From: Paracoccaceae bacterium
Lineage (GTDB): Bacteria > Pseudomonadota > Alphaproteobacteria > Rhodobacterales > Rhodobacteraceae
Direction: 5' to 3'
Assembly: GCA_029862205.1 (NCBI GenBank)
Contig: JAOTXT010000024.1
Span: 1 to 57,527, forward strand
Length of the DNA stretch: 57,527 nucleotides
The stretch's first letter is position 1; every line of letters starts with the position of its first letter. Both the position numbers and the translations under genes were made by a program. The notes beneath the pieces were generated by a model. That model was not told the origin of the DNA. It saw only the letters and a program-made list of their open reading frames with translations, and did no database searches. This document shows, in pieces, positions 1-8,874 of this stretch.

Positions 1-1342
1 GACCCCGGACCACGGCGCCACCATCCTGGCGGGCAATGCACGCGTCCTGATCGCCCGCCTGGCCGATGCGCGCTTCTTCTGGGAGAACGACCTTCGAAAA
101 TCGCTGGAGGACATGTCGGCGCCCCTGGAAAACGTGGTCTTCCACGCCAAGCTGGGGACCCAGGCCGAGCGGATCGAGCGGATCGCCGCGCTGGCCCGCG
201 AGATCGCGCCGAAGGTCGGGGCGGACCCGGACGTAGCCGAACAGGCCGCGCGGGTGGTCAAGGCGGACCTGGCCTCCGAGATGGTCTACGAGTTCCCCGA
301 GCTTCAGGGGGTCATGGGCGGCTACTATGCCAAGGCCGCCGGCCTGCCGGACGAAGTGGCGAATGCCTGCGAGGCGCACTACCGGCCGCTGGGGCCATCC
401 GACGACGTTCCCAGCGAGCCGGTGTCCATCGCCGTGGCGCTGGCCGACAAGATCGACATGCTGACCGGGTTCTGGGCGATCGACGAGAAACCGACCGGCA
501 GCAAGGACCCCTTCGCGTTGCGCCGCGCCTCGCTTGGGGTGATCCGCATCCTTCTGACCCATGGGCTGCGTATCAACCTTGCGCCGCTGATCGACCGCCA
601 ATCGCTGAAGCATGAAATCCGCGACAATCTGGATACCGCCGAGGAGCGCCGGCTATTTATCCTCCATCATCTCCTCGACGAGATCGCCGATCACGGCGTC
701 TTTGGCGCCGCGCTCCATGCGGTTGTCGAAAAACTGCAGGGCGACGGCGAGGAGATCGAGGTTGGCGAGGGCAGCTGGCTCGATCGCCTGCGAGCGTCGA
801 TCCCGGCGCAGCGTGACGATTTGCTCTCCTTCCTCGCGGACCGTTTGAAGGTCGCGCTGCGCGACCAGGGCATTCGCCACGACGTGATCCAAGCCTGTTT
901 CGATCTGGGCGGGCAGGACGACCTGGTGCTGCTGGTCAACCGCGTCAAAGCCCTTCAGGAGTTCCTGGGCACGGAAGACGGCGCGAACCTGCTGACCGGC
1001 TATCGCCGCGCCTCGAACATCGTTGCGGCGGAGGAGAAGAAGGACGGGGTCGAATATTCCGGCACGCCCGAGGACAAGTTCGCCGAAGAGGACGAGGAAC
1101 GCGCCCTCTTCGCCGCCCTCGATGCCGGCGAGCCCGCCGTCGCCGAGGCGCTGGCGGGCGAGGACTTCGCTGCCGCGATGGCCGGGATGGCGAAGCTGCG
1201 GCCCGCGATCGACGCCTTCTTCGACCATGTCACGGTCAATGCCGAAAACCAGATCGTGCGCCGTAACCGCCTGTGCCTGCTCAACCGCATTCGCGGCGTG
1301 ATGCGCCAGGTCGCCATTTGGGAAGCGATCGAGGGGTCATGA
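1..1342 (+). CDS. glyS: Glycyl-tRNA synthetase beta subunit, C-terminal part (5' end outside window)
   Basis: The reading frame is already open at base 2 and runs to TGA at 1340-1342, giving about 446 residues of a subunit that is usually near 690. The beta subunit pairs with GlyQ in the cytoplasmic alpha2-beta2 enzyme that charges tRNA-Gly. The visible part carries the conserved GlyS stretch MVYEFPELQGVMGGYYA and, at the C-terminus, an all-helical anticodon-binding (DALR-like) region containing TGYRRASNIV. The upstream residues before the first in-window ATG at 113 (TPDHGATILAGNARV) also fit GlyS, so 113 is not the start. The TGA overlaps the ATG of the next gene, which suggests translational coupling. 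Confident from the conserved motif and gene order with ppdK. Confidence 0.93.
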   Translation, partial: TPDHGATILAGNARVLIARLADARFFWENDLRKSLEDMSAPLENVVFHAKLGTQAERIERIAALAREIAPKVGADPDVAEQAARVVKADLASEMVYEFPELQGVMGGYYAKAAGLPDEVANACEAHYRPLGPSDDVPSEPVSIAVALADKIDMLTGFWAIDEKPTGSKDPFALRRASLGVIRILLTHGLRINLAPLIDRQSLKHEIRDNLDTAEERRLFILHHLLDEIADHGVFGAALHAVVEKLQGDGEEIEVGEGSWLDRLRASIPAQRDDLLSFLADRLKVALRDQGIRHDVIQACFDLGGQDDLVLLVNRVKALQEFLGTEDGANLLTGYRRASNIVAAEEKKDGVEYSGTPEDKFAEEDEERALFAALDAGEPAVAEALAGEDFAAAMAGMAKLRPAIDAFFDHVTVNAENQIVRRNRLCLLNRIRGVMRQVAIWEAIEGS

Positions 1343-1698
1343 CGCTGTTCGCGCCGCTCGTCCTTGCGCTCGTCCTCGCGTCAGAGACGACCATCGTGGG
1401 TGAAATCGAGGCGCTGACTGATCAAGAGCGTGCTCACGCGCTCGCAATCCACCAAGCGGTTGAGGACACAACCGAGGCGATCACCGCCTGCACATCCGAC
1501 GGCACACAACTCGAAACCTGCCTTTGCGCCAAGCGCGACCGCCTTGGCGCAATCCGCAAGGCACTCGACAATGCGTTCGAGGCCTACCCCCATTGGCGCG
1601 GTAAATCATTGATTGTCTACGATACCGGAGATGGCAACTCATTGACCTTGTTTCTGGACACAATCGAAAACGTCTCAACCGCACCTGATTGCGAATGA
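1339..1698 (+). CDS. Small exported hypothetical protein
   Basis: This 119-residue protein begins at the ATG overlapping the glyS stop (ATGA), a normal operon junction. The in-frame extension upstream to 1273 lies inside glyS and is not needed. The N-terminus, LFAPLVLALVLA, is a hydrophobic signal-type segment. The mature part has four cysteines, including a closely spaced group in TACTSDGTQLETCLCAKRD and one next to the C-terminus, which would suit disulfides in the periplasm. Base composition is less GC-rich than the flanking synthetase genes. I recognise no family. The position between glyS and ppdK is where related bacteria often keep a short exported protein, so it is probably a real gene of unknown role. 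Confidence 0.7.
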   Translation: MTLFAPLVLALVLASETTIVGEIEALTDQERAHALAIHQAVEDTTEAITACTSDGTQLETCLCAKRDRLGAIRKALDNAFEAYPHWRGKSLIVYDTGDGNSLTLFLDTIENVSTAPDCE

Positions 1699-1762
1699 CG
1701 GCCAAGTATCGCGTGACCCCAACCTCTTGTGCACCTGCGAAGAAGCACAGTATGACGGCGCG

Positions 1763-4408
1763 ATGACGCGGGCCGCTGAAATCGGTTGGATCGGGGCCAA
1801 GGTTGGATCTGGGGCCCAGCCTCTGGATCCCGCGGCGTTCGGCGCCAAGGCCGCATGGCTCAGCCGCGCGGCGGAGTTGGGGCTGCCGGTGCCCCCAGGC
1901 TTCGCGGTTCCAGCCTCTATGACCGCCGATCCGGCCGGCGCGGGGGACGCGCTGGCGGCAGCGTTGACCGAGCTCGAAGCCAAGGCCGGCGCGCGGCTGG
2001 GCGATACGCAGAACCCGCTTCTGATCTCGGTCCGGGGCTCGGCGCCCGGCGGGATCGGCGCCCCGCCCACGATCCTGAATATCGGCGTCTGCGAAACCAC
2101 GCTGCCCGGTCTGGCCCGGCTCTATGGCGGCCACGTGGCCCAAAGCCTCTATCGCCGGCTGCTCCAGTCCTACGGCGCGGGGGCGCTCGGCATCGAGGGC
2201 GACGAGTTCGAATATGCGCTTTTCGACGCCATTAAATATGCCGGCGCCGAGACCGAGGACGAGCTTTCGGCCGAGAACTTAGAAGAGCTGACCCGCACCT
2301 GCCTGCGCCTGATCGAGGACGAGGGCGAAAGCTTTCCCCAAGACCCGCGGGATCAACTCATGGGCGCGCTTGGCGCGCTGGCCGGCGCCTGGAGCAACCC
2401 CCGCGCCCGGATGCTGCGCGCGGCCAATGGCCAGGACGAGGAAGCCGGCCTGCCCCTGATCGTCCAAGCGATGGTGATGGGGCTTGGGGCCGAGCCCAGC
2501 GGCGCCGGTATCGCCCATCCCCGCGACGAGGTTACGGGCGCGCGGCAGATGAACGGCCGTTACCTCACCGCCGCCCAGGGCGAAGAGGCGTTGATGGGCC
2601 TGCGCACACCCACGGTCCTGACCCGCGCCGAGCGCGAGGCCGAGGGCCTGAGCGAACCCTCGCTGGAGGAGCTTTGCCCGGACGCGGTGACCTGTTTGAC
2701 GCAAGCCAGCGACAAGCTGGAGGAAGCCTTTGGCGAAACGTTCACCCTGGAATTCACGCTTTCCCGCGGGGAGACTCAAATCCTCGAGGCCAAGCCCGCG
2801 CGCCGTTCGGCCCGGGCGGCGCTCAGGATCGCGGTCGAGCTGGCCGAGCGCGGCGCGATCAGCCGCGACGAGGCGTTGCTGCGTATCGACCCGAGCTTCC
2901 TGGAAGACCATTTGCACCCCTCGATCTGCCCGGACGCGGTGCGCGATTTGATCGGCCAGGGCCTGCCTGCCTCGCCGGGCGCGGTTTCGGGCCCGCTGGT
3001 CTTCTCGCCCGACATCGCCGAGGCCGAAGCCGCCGGGGGCAGGCCGGCGATCCTGGCGCTGATCGAGACCAGCCCCGAGGATATCCGCGGCATGCACGCG
3101 GCGCTTGGCGTGTTGACGGTGCGCGGTGGCATGACCAGCCATGCGGCGGTGGTGGCCCGCGGGTTGGGGCGGCCCTGCGTGGTGGGCGCCAAGGACCTGG
3201 AATTGGACCGGCGCGAGAATGTGCTGCGCGCGCGCGACGGGCGCGTCTTCCGCGCCGGCGATGTGGTGACCGTCGATGGCAGCGAGGGACAGGTTCTGGC
3301 CGGCGCGGTCGAGACCGTGCCGCCCGAGATCTCCGGCGCCTTCGCGACGCTCATGAAATGGGCGGACGAGGCGCGGCGCATGGGTGTGCGGGCCAACGCG
3401 GACACAGCGGCGGACGCGACCATGGCGCGCGGCTTCAACGCCGAGGGGATCGGGCTCTGCCGCACCGAGCACATGTTCTTCCAGCGCGGCCGCATCTCGG
3501 CGATGCGCCAGGTGATCATGGCAGAAAGCGCGACGGTCCGGCGCAAGGCGCTGGAGACCCTGCTGCCGATGCAGCGCGGCGACTTCATCGACCTCTTCGA
3601 GGCGATGGCGGGTCTGCCCGTGGTGATCCGCCTGCTCGACCCGCCATTGCACGAGTTTCTGCCCCATGGCGAAGCCGAGATGGCCGAGATGGCCAACAGC
3701 CTGGACGTGCCGATTTCGAAGGTGAAGGCGCGGGCCCAGGATCTGGCCGAGTTCAACCCGATGCTGGGCAAGCGCGGCTGCCGGATCGGAATCGCGTATC
3801 CCGAGATCTACCAGATGCAGGCCCGGGCGATTTTCGAGGCCGCTTGCGAGGCCGCGACCCGTACCGGTCAGGCGGTCAGGCCCGAGATCATGATCCCGCT
3901 GGTCTCGGCGGTACGCGAGCTCGAGCTTCTGAAACGCCATATCGATGAGGTGGCCGAAGAGGTCAGGGGCGAGCGGGACCGGATGGTCGACTACCATGTG
4001 GGCGTGATGATCGAGACGCCGCGCGCGGCACTGCGCGCCAACGATATCGCAGATGAGGCGGATTTCATCAGCTTCGGCACCAACGATCTGACCCAAATGG
4101 TCTACGGGCTGTCGCGCGACGATGCGGGACGGTTCATCCCGGAGTATTTGGCGCAGCAGGTCTACCACCACGATCCGTTCCACACGTTGGACATGGAAGG
4201 GGTCGGCGAGATCATTCAGATCGCGACCGAGCGCGCCCGCGCGAGCCGGCCAGAGATCTCGATCGGGCTTTGTGGCGAGCATGGCGCCGATCCCGCCTCG
4301 GTTGGATTTTGTGAGGAAAGCGGCTTCGACTACGTCTCGTGCTCGCCCTTCCGGGTGCCAATTGCGCGGCTGGCGGCGGCCCAGGCGGCGATCAAGGGCC
4401 GGGGATGA
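1763..4408 (+). CDS. ppdK: Pyruvate, phosphate dikinase
   Basis: PPDK interconverts pyruvate + ATP + Pi and phosphoenolpyruvate + AMP + PPi in the cytoplasm, usually to make PEP during growth on C3 or C2 compounds. The start at 1763 gives 881 residues, the family's usual length; a longer frame from 1727 adds twelve unlikely residues. Domains in order are an N-terminal ATP-grasp region, a swivelling phosphohistidine domain with MTSHAAVVARGLG (catalytic His about 460), and a C-terminal PEP/pyruvate TIM barrel ending with GLCGEHGADP (catalytic Cys about 837) and FVSF-type segment DFISFGTNDLTQ. All key residues are present. Upstream glyS and downstream SleB hydrolase repeat the order known from Rhodobacterales. 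Its stop lies inside a 12-bp tandem repeat. Confidence 0.96.
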   Translation: MTRAAEIGWIGAKVGSGAQPLDPAAFGAKAAWLSRAAELGLPVPPGFAVPASMTADPAGAGDALAAALTELEAKAGARLGDTQNPLLISVRGSAPGGIGAPPTILNIGVCETTLPGLARLYGGHVAQSLYRRLLQSYGAGALGIEGDEFEYALFDAIKYAGAETEDELSAENLEELTRTCLRLIEDEGESFPQDPRDQLMGALGALAGAWSNPRARMLRAANGQDEEAGLPLIVQAMVMGLGAEPSGAGIAHPRDEVTGARQMNGRYLTAAQGEEALMGLRTPTVLTRAEREAEGLSEPSLEELCPDAVTCLTQASDKLEEAFGETFTLEFTLSRGETQILEAKPARRSARAALRIAVELAERGAISRDEALLRIDPSFLEDHLHPSICPDAVRDLIGQGLPASPGAVSGPLVFSPDIAEAEAAGGRPAILALIETSPEDIRGMHAALGVLTVRGGMTSHAAVVARGLGRPCVVGAKDLELDRRENVLRARDGRVFRAGDVVTVDGSEGQVLAGAVETVPPEISGAFATLMKWADEARRMGVRANADTAADATMARGFNAEGIGLCRTEHMFFQRGRISAMRQVIMAESATVRRKALETLLPMQRGDFIDLFEAMAGLPVVIRLLDPPLHEFLPHGEAEMAEMANSLDVPISKVKARAQDLAEFNPMLGKRGCRIGIAYPEIYQMQARAIFEAACEAATRTGQAVRPEIMIPLVSAVRELELLKRHIDEVAEEVRGERDRMVDYHVGVMIETPRAALRANDIADEADFISFGTNDLTQMVYGLSRDDAGRFIPEYLAQQVYHHDPFHTLDMEGVGEIIQIATERARASRPEISIGLCGEHGADPASVGFCEESGFDYVSCSPFRVPIARLAAAQAAIKGRG

Positions 4409-4436
4409 ACTCGGGGATGAACTCGGGGATGACCCC
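4401..4436 (+). repeat. Three-copy 12-bp tandem repeat across the ppdK stop codon
   Basis: The unit GGGGATGAACTC occurs at 4401-4412 and 4413-4424, with a diverged third copy GGGGATGACCCC at 4425-4436. The ppdK TGA (4406-4408) is in copy one, and because the unit is a multiple of three the stop recurs in frame in each copy. The 256 bases up to the next gene hold no other feature I can support. Confidence 0.85.
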
Positions 4437-4664
4437 GGGGGTTCGATTCCACGCCTCGGAAAATGCCGGCGGGAATACGCGCTGCCTGCGACGTAGGCGC
4501 ACATGCGGGTGGTGTTCCCGCGCGAACTGCGCTAAAAAAGACACACAGAAACGCGGATCCTGAGCTGCGCACGGGGAGAGTGCGCGGACATCGGGGTGGC
4601 GGCCAGGGGTTGGGTTGTGCTGTGCCTGGCAGCTTGAAAACCGCGGCAAATGGTGAGGACGCTC

Positions 4665-5495
4665 ATGGGATTGAAATCCATGCTGCGATTCGAGCATTTG
4701 GGATTGGCTGCGGCGATCGCCGCGGCGGCCGTGTTCGCATCGCCAGCCGAAGCAGACATTGGCAAGTCGGACGCCACAGACGAGGAGCGCCGCGGCGCGG
4801 TCCTGGTCTTGCTCGACGATGACCGATCCGCCTTTTCCGCATTCGCCGAGACCGACAGCTTCCGCCGGGTTGCGGGGCTGCCGGCCGCGCAGGTCGCGCT
4901 CGAGGTGCCTGCCGACCAGGCCAGCGCCGAGGCCAGCCGCGCCTTGGCGGCCCTGAAGCGGCACGATGCCGAAACAGCGGCCGCGATGCGCACGGCGCGT
5001 GATCAATCGGTAAACGACCGATTGGTGACCGATCTGGGCGGGGTGCTGAGCCTGAACGAGATTGACGCGGTCAAGGTCGGCAAGCGCAGCGCAGCCTGGC
5101 GGTGCCTGACCGAGGCGCTTTATTTCGAGGCCCGGGGCGAGAGCCTGGCGGGCCAAATCGCGGTTGCCGAGGTAATTCTCAACCGGGTCGACAGCCGGTC
5201 CTATCCGGGCACGGTCTGCGGCGTGATCCAGCAAGGCCAGGAGAAACGCAATGCCTGCCAGTTTTCGTTCATCTGCGACGGCAAGGCCGAGAACATCGGC
5301 GACCGGGGGGTGTTCGAGAAATTGGGCAAGGTCTCTTGGCTGATGCTGCAGGGCAAGCCGCGGGTGCTGACCGGCGAGGCGACGCACTATCACAATCTGT
5401 CGGTCAAGCCGCGCTGGTCGAAGCGTCTGCACCGCACGGCCCGGATCGGCGATCACATCTTCTATCGCAAACCGGTGCGACTGTCCGAGCGCTGA
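4665..5495 (+). CDS. SleB-type cell wall hydrolase (Hydrolase_2 family)
   Basis: The protein is 276 residues from the ATG at 4665, which is preceded by GTGAGG at a good distance; the ATG at 4650 lacks such a site. A signal-like hydrophobic segment (LGLAAAIAAAAVFASPAEA) marks it as exported. The C-terminal half is the SleB/CwlJ hydrolase fold, with TEALYFEARGE carrying the catalytic Glu, then AVAEVILNRVDSRSYPGTVC, CQFSFICDG and THYHN. SleB enzymes are lytic transglycosylases acting on peptidoglycan; in non-sporulating alphaproteobacteria they serve wall remodelling. Residues 30-150 are not recognisable. It lies downstream of ppdK but 256 bp away, so it is probably transcribed on its own. Confidence 0.88.
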   Translation: MGLKSMLRFEHLGLAAAIAAAAVFASPAEADIGKSDATDEERRGAVLVLLDDDRSAFSAFAETDSFRRVAGLPAAQVALEVPADQASAEASRALAALKRHDAETAAAMRTARDQSVNDRLVTDLGGVLSLNEIDAVKVGKRSAAWRCLTEALYFEARGESLAGQIAVAEVILNRVDSRSYPGTVCGVIQQGQEKRNACQFSFICDGKAENIGDRGVFEKLGKVSWLMLQGKPRVLTGEATHYHNLSVKPRWSKRLHRTARIGDHIFYRKPVRLSER

Positions 5496-5593
5496 GGGCA
5501 CTCCCTCCCTATTGTGTGGCGCCCCGGTTCCGGGGCTAGCTGGCGGAGCTCATCCGCGGTATCCGTGTCCGCGAAGAATCGCAGGAGCCGAAG

Positions 5594-6223
5594 ATGCCGC
5601 TCGAGATTTGGATCGCCTTTGCCCTGGCCAGCACTGCCTTGCTGACGATCCCGGGGCCGACCGTGATGCTGGTCGTCTCGTATGCGCTGCGCCATGGGCG
5701 CGCCAGCGGGTGGGCCACCGTGCCTGGCGTGTCGCTGGGCGATCTGACGGCCATGACCGTGTCGCTGGCGGGAGCGGGGGCGGTGCTGGCGGCGTCAGCG
5801 CAGCTTTTCACGGTGCTTAAGCTCTGCGGGGCCGCCTATTTGATATGGCTGGGGGTGAAGCTCTGGCGCGCTGTGCCGGAGAGCTTGGAGATGGCTCCAG
5901 TGCGAGGCGGATCAGGGGCGTTCAGGCCGATGTTCTGGAACGCCTATGTGGTGACCGCCCTGAACCCCAAGAGCATCGTCTTCTTCATCGCCTTCGTGCC
6001 GCAATTCGTCTCGGTCCAGGCGCCGCTGGTGCCGCAATTTGCGATCCTGATCGCCACCTTCGTCGGGCTGGCCGCAATCAACACCGTGGTCTGGGTGCTG
6101 CTGGTCGGCGAAATGCGCCGGCGCATTGGCCGGCCCGGTGTGCTTCGGTGGATGAACCGGACCGGCGCCGGGTTCTTGATCGGCGCCGGTTTGCTGACGG
6201 CGTTCGCGCGGCGGAGTGCCTGA
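5594..6223 (+). CDS. LysE/RhtB-family amino-acid exporter
   Basis: This 209-residue integral membrane protein has the usual length and six hydrophobic segments of the LysE/RhtB family, which exports amino acids and their analogues. The N-terminal signature LTIPGPTVMLVVSYALRHG and the conserved NPKSIVFFIAFVPQFV in the middle are clear. A ribosome site (CAGGAG) lies seven bases before the ATG. The substrate cannot be read from sequence. It ends three bases before the convergent peptidoglycan-binding gene. Confidence 0.9.
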   Translation: MPLEIWIAFALASTALLTIPGPTVMLVVSYALRHGRASGWATVPGVSLGDLTAMTVSLAGAGAVLAASAQLFTVLKLCGAAYLIWLGVKLWRAVPESLEMAPVRGGSGAFRPMFWNAYVVTALNPKSIVFFIAFVPQFVSVQAPLVPQFAILIATFVGLAAINTVVWVLLVGEMRRRIGRPGVLRWMNRTGAGFLIGAGLLTAFARRSA

Positions 6224-6226
6224 GAC

Positions 6227-7267
6227 CTAGCGGTCTTTCTCGCCGGTCAGGCTCTCGCTGTCGGTGTCGCTACGGCTCGACGACGCGAAGCCTTCCGACA
6301 GACCGGCCAAGTCGCATTTCAGGCTCTGGCGCGGAATGATCAGGCCCCCGGCGTCGCGCGCGCACTTGCCCGGCTCGGCCGAGGCAACATCGCGTTCCTC
6401 GGCAACTGGTGCTGCCTTCGCTGCGTTGCGCGCGGCGGCCCGTTTGCGCATCTCGTGATAGGCCTCTTCGGTATTGCTGTTCAGATCGGCATGGACGGCC
6501 GGCTCGAGATACCCGGTCCGCGGATAGCCCCGCGCCGCCTGATAATCCTTGATCGCCGTGCGGGTGCGCTGACCGAAAACTCCGTCGAAGCCATGCGGAT
6601 CGAAGCCCGCCAGGGCCAGGCGGCGCTGCACCTCGACCCGCTGCGGCCGGTTCAGCGACAGTGCATCCTCCGAAATCTCGGTCGCGGCGAAGTGTGGCCG
6701 GGTTGGTGCGTCGAGCGCCATGTTCGGCGAGGTCATGCCGATGACCTCGACCACCGTATCGTCATCGAGCTCGTCAACGGCGATCGGCAATGGCAGGGCG
6801 AGAGGCGCCCGCGCGACCGTCACGCCCTGCTCGATCTCGACCGAGGCGCCCGGATTGAGGGCGATGCGCGGCGCGATATACCCGGCCGCGCTTGCGATCG
6901 CAGGCCCGACCAACGCCTGCGGTGTCGGGATCGGCGGATAGCCCGCCATCGGGTTCAGCATGACGACGGGTTCGGTGATAGTCGCCGCGACCCGGTTGAC
7001 CACGGCAAGCGCCGGGCTCGGCCGGCGCACATTGGCCAGCGGATCAGAATTCGGTCCAACGATGCCCGGCGACGTCACCCCATTCTGGGTCAAGGCCGGG
7101 ATCGGCTCGGAGCCGTTCAGGCGCCAATAAGGATCGTTCACCGACAGAGCCCAAGCGACCGCGACCGACAGGGCGCCCGCGATCGCGGCCAGCGAAAGCA
7201 GGCCGCTGCGCATCCGCGTCCGTTCAACCGTTGATATCGTTTGCTCGTTCGTTTGATCTTTCGACAT
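6227..7267 (-). CDS. Membrane-anchored peptidoglycan-binding-domain protein
   Basis: The start at 7267 (MSKDQTNEQ) gives 346 residues; an upstream in-frame ATG at 7312 is less likely. A single N-terminal transmembrane segment (SGLLSLAAIAGALSVAVAWA) is followed by a long low-complexity periplasmic stretch. A PG_binding_1 domain follows at roughly residues 208-263, with the typical GFDPHGFDGVFGQRTRTAIK. The tail is charged and has two cysteines. The domain closely resembles that of the gene at 23389-25317, so the two appear to be paralogues. No catalytic domain is present, so it probably anchors something to, or senses, the cell wall. Exact function unknown. Confidence 0.82.
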   Translation of the reverse strand: MSKDQTNEQTISTVERTRMRSGLLSLAAIAGALSVAVAWALSVNDPYWRLNGSEPIPALTQNGVTSPGIVGPNSDPLANVRRPSPALAVVNRVAATITEPVVMLNPMAGYPPIPTPQALVGPAIASAAGYIAPRIALNPGASVEIEQGVTVARAPLALPLPIAVDELDDDTVVEVIGMTSPNMALDAPTRPHFAATEISEDALSLNRPQRVEVQRRLALAGFDPHGFDGVFGQRTRTAIKDYQAARGYPRTGYLEPAVHADLNSNTEEAYHEMRKRAAARNAAKAAPVAEERDVASAEPGKCARDAGGLIIPRQSLKCDLAGLSEGFASSSRSDTDSESLTGEKDR

Positions 7268-7494
7268 GACCCGCGTCCCACAACCCGTTGCAAAGCTTGT
7301 CCCCACGCCCAAGATTCTCTCAGCCGAATAGGGCGGAATCGAGAATTCCTGGTCGGATTCTTCGCTTTATCGCAAGGATTTGCCGGCATTCGACCGGTTT
7401 TCACATCCGCACATTGAGTGACCCCATAGCGCGCGCAATCAATGCGCGAATGCCCCCAACATGCCGACCGATTCCCGAGAGTCGCAGAGTCCCG

Positions 7495-7526
7495 TTGCCA
7501 GATCAATAATACCTGACTACAGTCAG
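7495..7526 (+). promoter_or_regulatory. Promoter overlapped by a MarR-type operator palindrome
   Basis: A -35-like TTGCCA (7495-7500) and -10-like TACAGT (7518-7523) are separated by 17 bases. The perfect inverted repeat CTGACT-AC-AGTCAG (7513-7526) covers the -10. Transcription would begin at about 7530, next to the ATG at 7531, and no ribosome site fits between, so the transcript may be leaderless. Binding by the encoded MarR domain is an inference. Confidence 0.55.
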
Positions 7527-7530
7527 ATAA

Positions 7531-8412
7531 ATGCATCTTGGCCAGATATCCCAGTTGCGCAGCTTCAACCGCGCGATCACCCGACGCATCGGCGCCCTCG
7601 GCAATCGCTTCGTCGGACGCGACCGGCCGATGGCGGAGTCGCGGATGCTCTACGAGATCGGGCAGCAGGGGCAGGAGGTACGGCGGCTGCGCCAGCGCAT
7701 GGCGCTCGATTCAGGCTATGCGAGCCGGCTTCTGCGCGCATTGGAACACCAAGGATTGATCACGGTCGCGCCCTTGCCCGAGGACCGGCGTGCGCGCTTC
7801 GCCAGCCTGACGGATGCCGGACGCCGCGAGCTGGCCGAAACCGACCGTGCCGCGGACGATGCGGTCGCGGACATCCTGGCGCCGCTCGACCCGGGCCGCC
7901 GCGCGCGGCTGACCGGCGTGCTTGCCGAGGCCGAGCGGCTGATCGAAGCCTCGGCCGTGACATTCGAGACCGTAGCTCCGACCAGCCGGGAGGTCGCGGC
8001 CTGTCTCGAGCACTATTACGACGAGCTCGATCGGCATTTCGCGACCGGATTCATCCCGCCGCCGAGCGTTGCCGAGGAAATCGCCGGGCTGACCCCGCCC
8101 TCTGGTTGGATCCTGCTGGCGCGCCTTTACGACGAGCCGGTCGGCTGTGGCACCCTGACTGCGCAGGCGGATTTCGGCGAGATCAAACGGGTGTGGATCG
8201 CCGAGCGGTTGCGGGGCTTGGGCCTCAGCCGGCGGCTGCTCGCCGAATTGGAGAACGTGGCATGCGTGGCCGGGTTCTCGAGGCTCCGCCTCGACACCAA
8301 TGAAAGCCTGGCCGAGGCCCAGGCGCTCTACCGCTCGAGCGGCTATCACGAGATCGCGCGCTTCAACGACAACCCTTACGCGCATCACTGGTTCGAAAAG
8401 CGGCTGACGTGA
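7531..8412 (+). CDS. MarR-family regulator fused to a GNAT acetyltransferase
   Basis: The protein has 293 residues in two parts. Residues 1 to about 150 form a MarR winged helix: DSGYASRLLRALEHQGLI is the recognition helix region and LPEDRRARFASLTDAGRREL the wing. Residues from about 155 form a GNAT fold, with FGEIKRVWIAERLRGLGLSR as the acetyl-CoA-binding motif A and ALYRSSGYHEIARF as motif B. MarR-GNAT fusions are a known architecture; the acetyl acceptor and DNA target are usually unknown. The ATG at 7531 directly follows a palindrome, with no Shine-Dalgarno sequence. It is divergent from the peptidoglycan-binding gene across a 263-base gap. Autoregulation is likely. Confidence 0.9.
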   Translation: MHLGQISQLRSFNRAITRRIGALGNRFVGRDRPMAESRMLYEIGQQGQEVRRLRQRMALDSGYASRLLRALEHQGLITVAPLPEDRRARFASLTDAGRRELAETDRAADDAVADILAPLDPGRRARLTGVLAEAERLIEASAVTFETVAPTSREVAACLEHYYDELDRHFATGFIPPPSVAEEIAGLTPPSGWILLARLYDEPVGCGTLTAQADFGEIKRVWIAERLRGLGLSRRLLAELENVACVAGFSRLRLDTNESLAEAQALYRSSGYHEIARFNDNPYAHHWFEKRLT

Positions 8413-8567
8413 GCTCGCGTGGCCTTCGAGGCCCGTTTCGTGTAAAATCTGGCCGTGGTTTCGGAGACTGACCGAGGCCGGATCGGCGGAATTCAGTTCC
8501 GCTCAGCGTTTGTTGTCATTCGATTGATTTTCTCCGCCGCCGGCTCCGAGAAGAAAAGGAGCGAGGC

Positions 8568-8867
8568 ATGTTAGGTGATTTCTTCTGGATCGTCCTGATC
8601 CTGGTGATCGTCCTTGTCGCGATCGGCGCCTATGCGGTGGGCACCCGGGCGCGGGTAAATACAGGCGGCTACTGCGAGGTGGATACCCATTGGTGGTTCG
8701 GCTGGTGGGTGCGCTGCGTCGGCGGCGAGCGCTGCACCAGCAAGCAGTGCCGATTGACATGGCGCCGGAAAGGCACCGAGGAGAATTGGGGCGATCCGGG
8801 CATCGTGCCGGGCGGCAGCGTCAAGTGGAATGACGAGATGGAATACCGCTGCACCTGTAACGATTAG
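8568..8867 (+). CDS. Small Cys/Trp-rich single-pass membrane protein
   Basis: A 99-residue protein preceded by AAGGAG and a well-spaced ATG. The N-terminal segment FFWIVLILVIVLVAIGAYAV is one transmembrane helix. The rest is soluble and unusual: six cysteines (CEVD, VRCVG, ERCTSKQC, RCTC) and six tryptophans, four of them inside DTHWWFGWWVRC. This could be a disulfide-bonded periplasmic domain or a metal-binding one. I recognise no family. The ribosome site and coherent composition argue for a real gene. A hairpin (GCGGAA-TTCAG-TTCCGC, 8486-8502) lies upstream. Confidence 0.65.
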   Translation: MLGDFFWIVLILVIVLVAIGAYAVGTRARVNTGGYCEVDTHWWFGWWVRCVGGERCTSKQCRLTWRRKGTEENWGDPGIVPGGSVKWNDEMEYRCTCND

Positions 8868-8874
8868 GCTAGCG

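Noticed and set aside
4437-4460. GGTTCGATTCC, like a tRNA T-loop
   Set aside because: No acceptor, D or anticodon arm can be folded around it; it is a chance match.
2279-4504. 741-codon minus-strand frame
   Set aside because: It lies antisense to ppdK, which has full family motifs; long antisense frames are expected at high GC.
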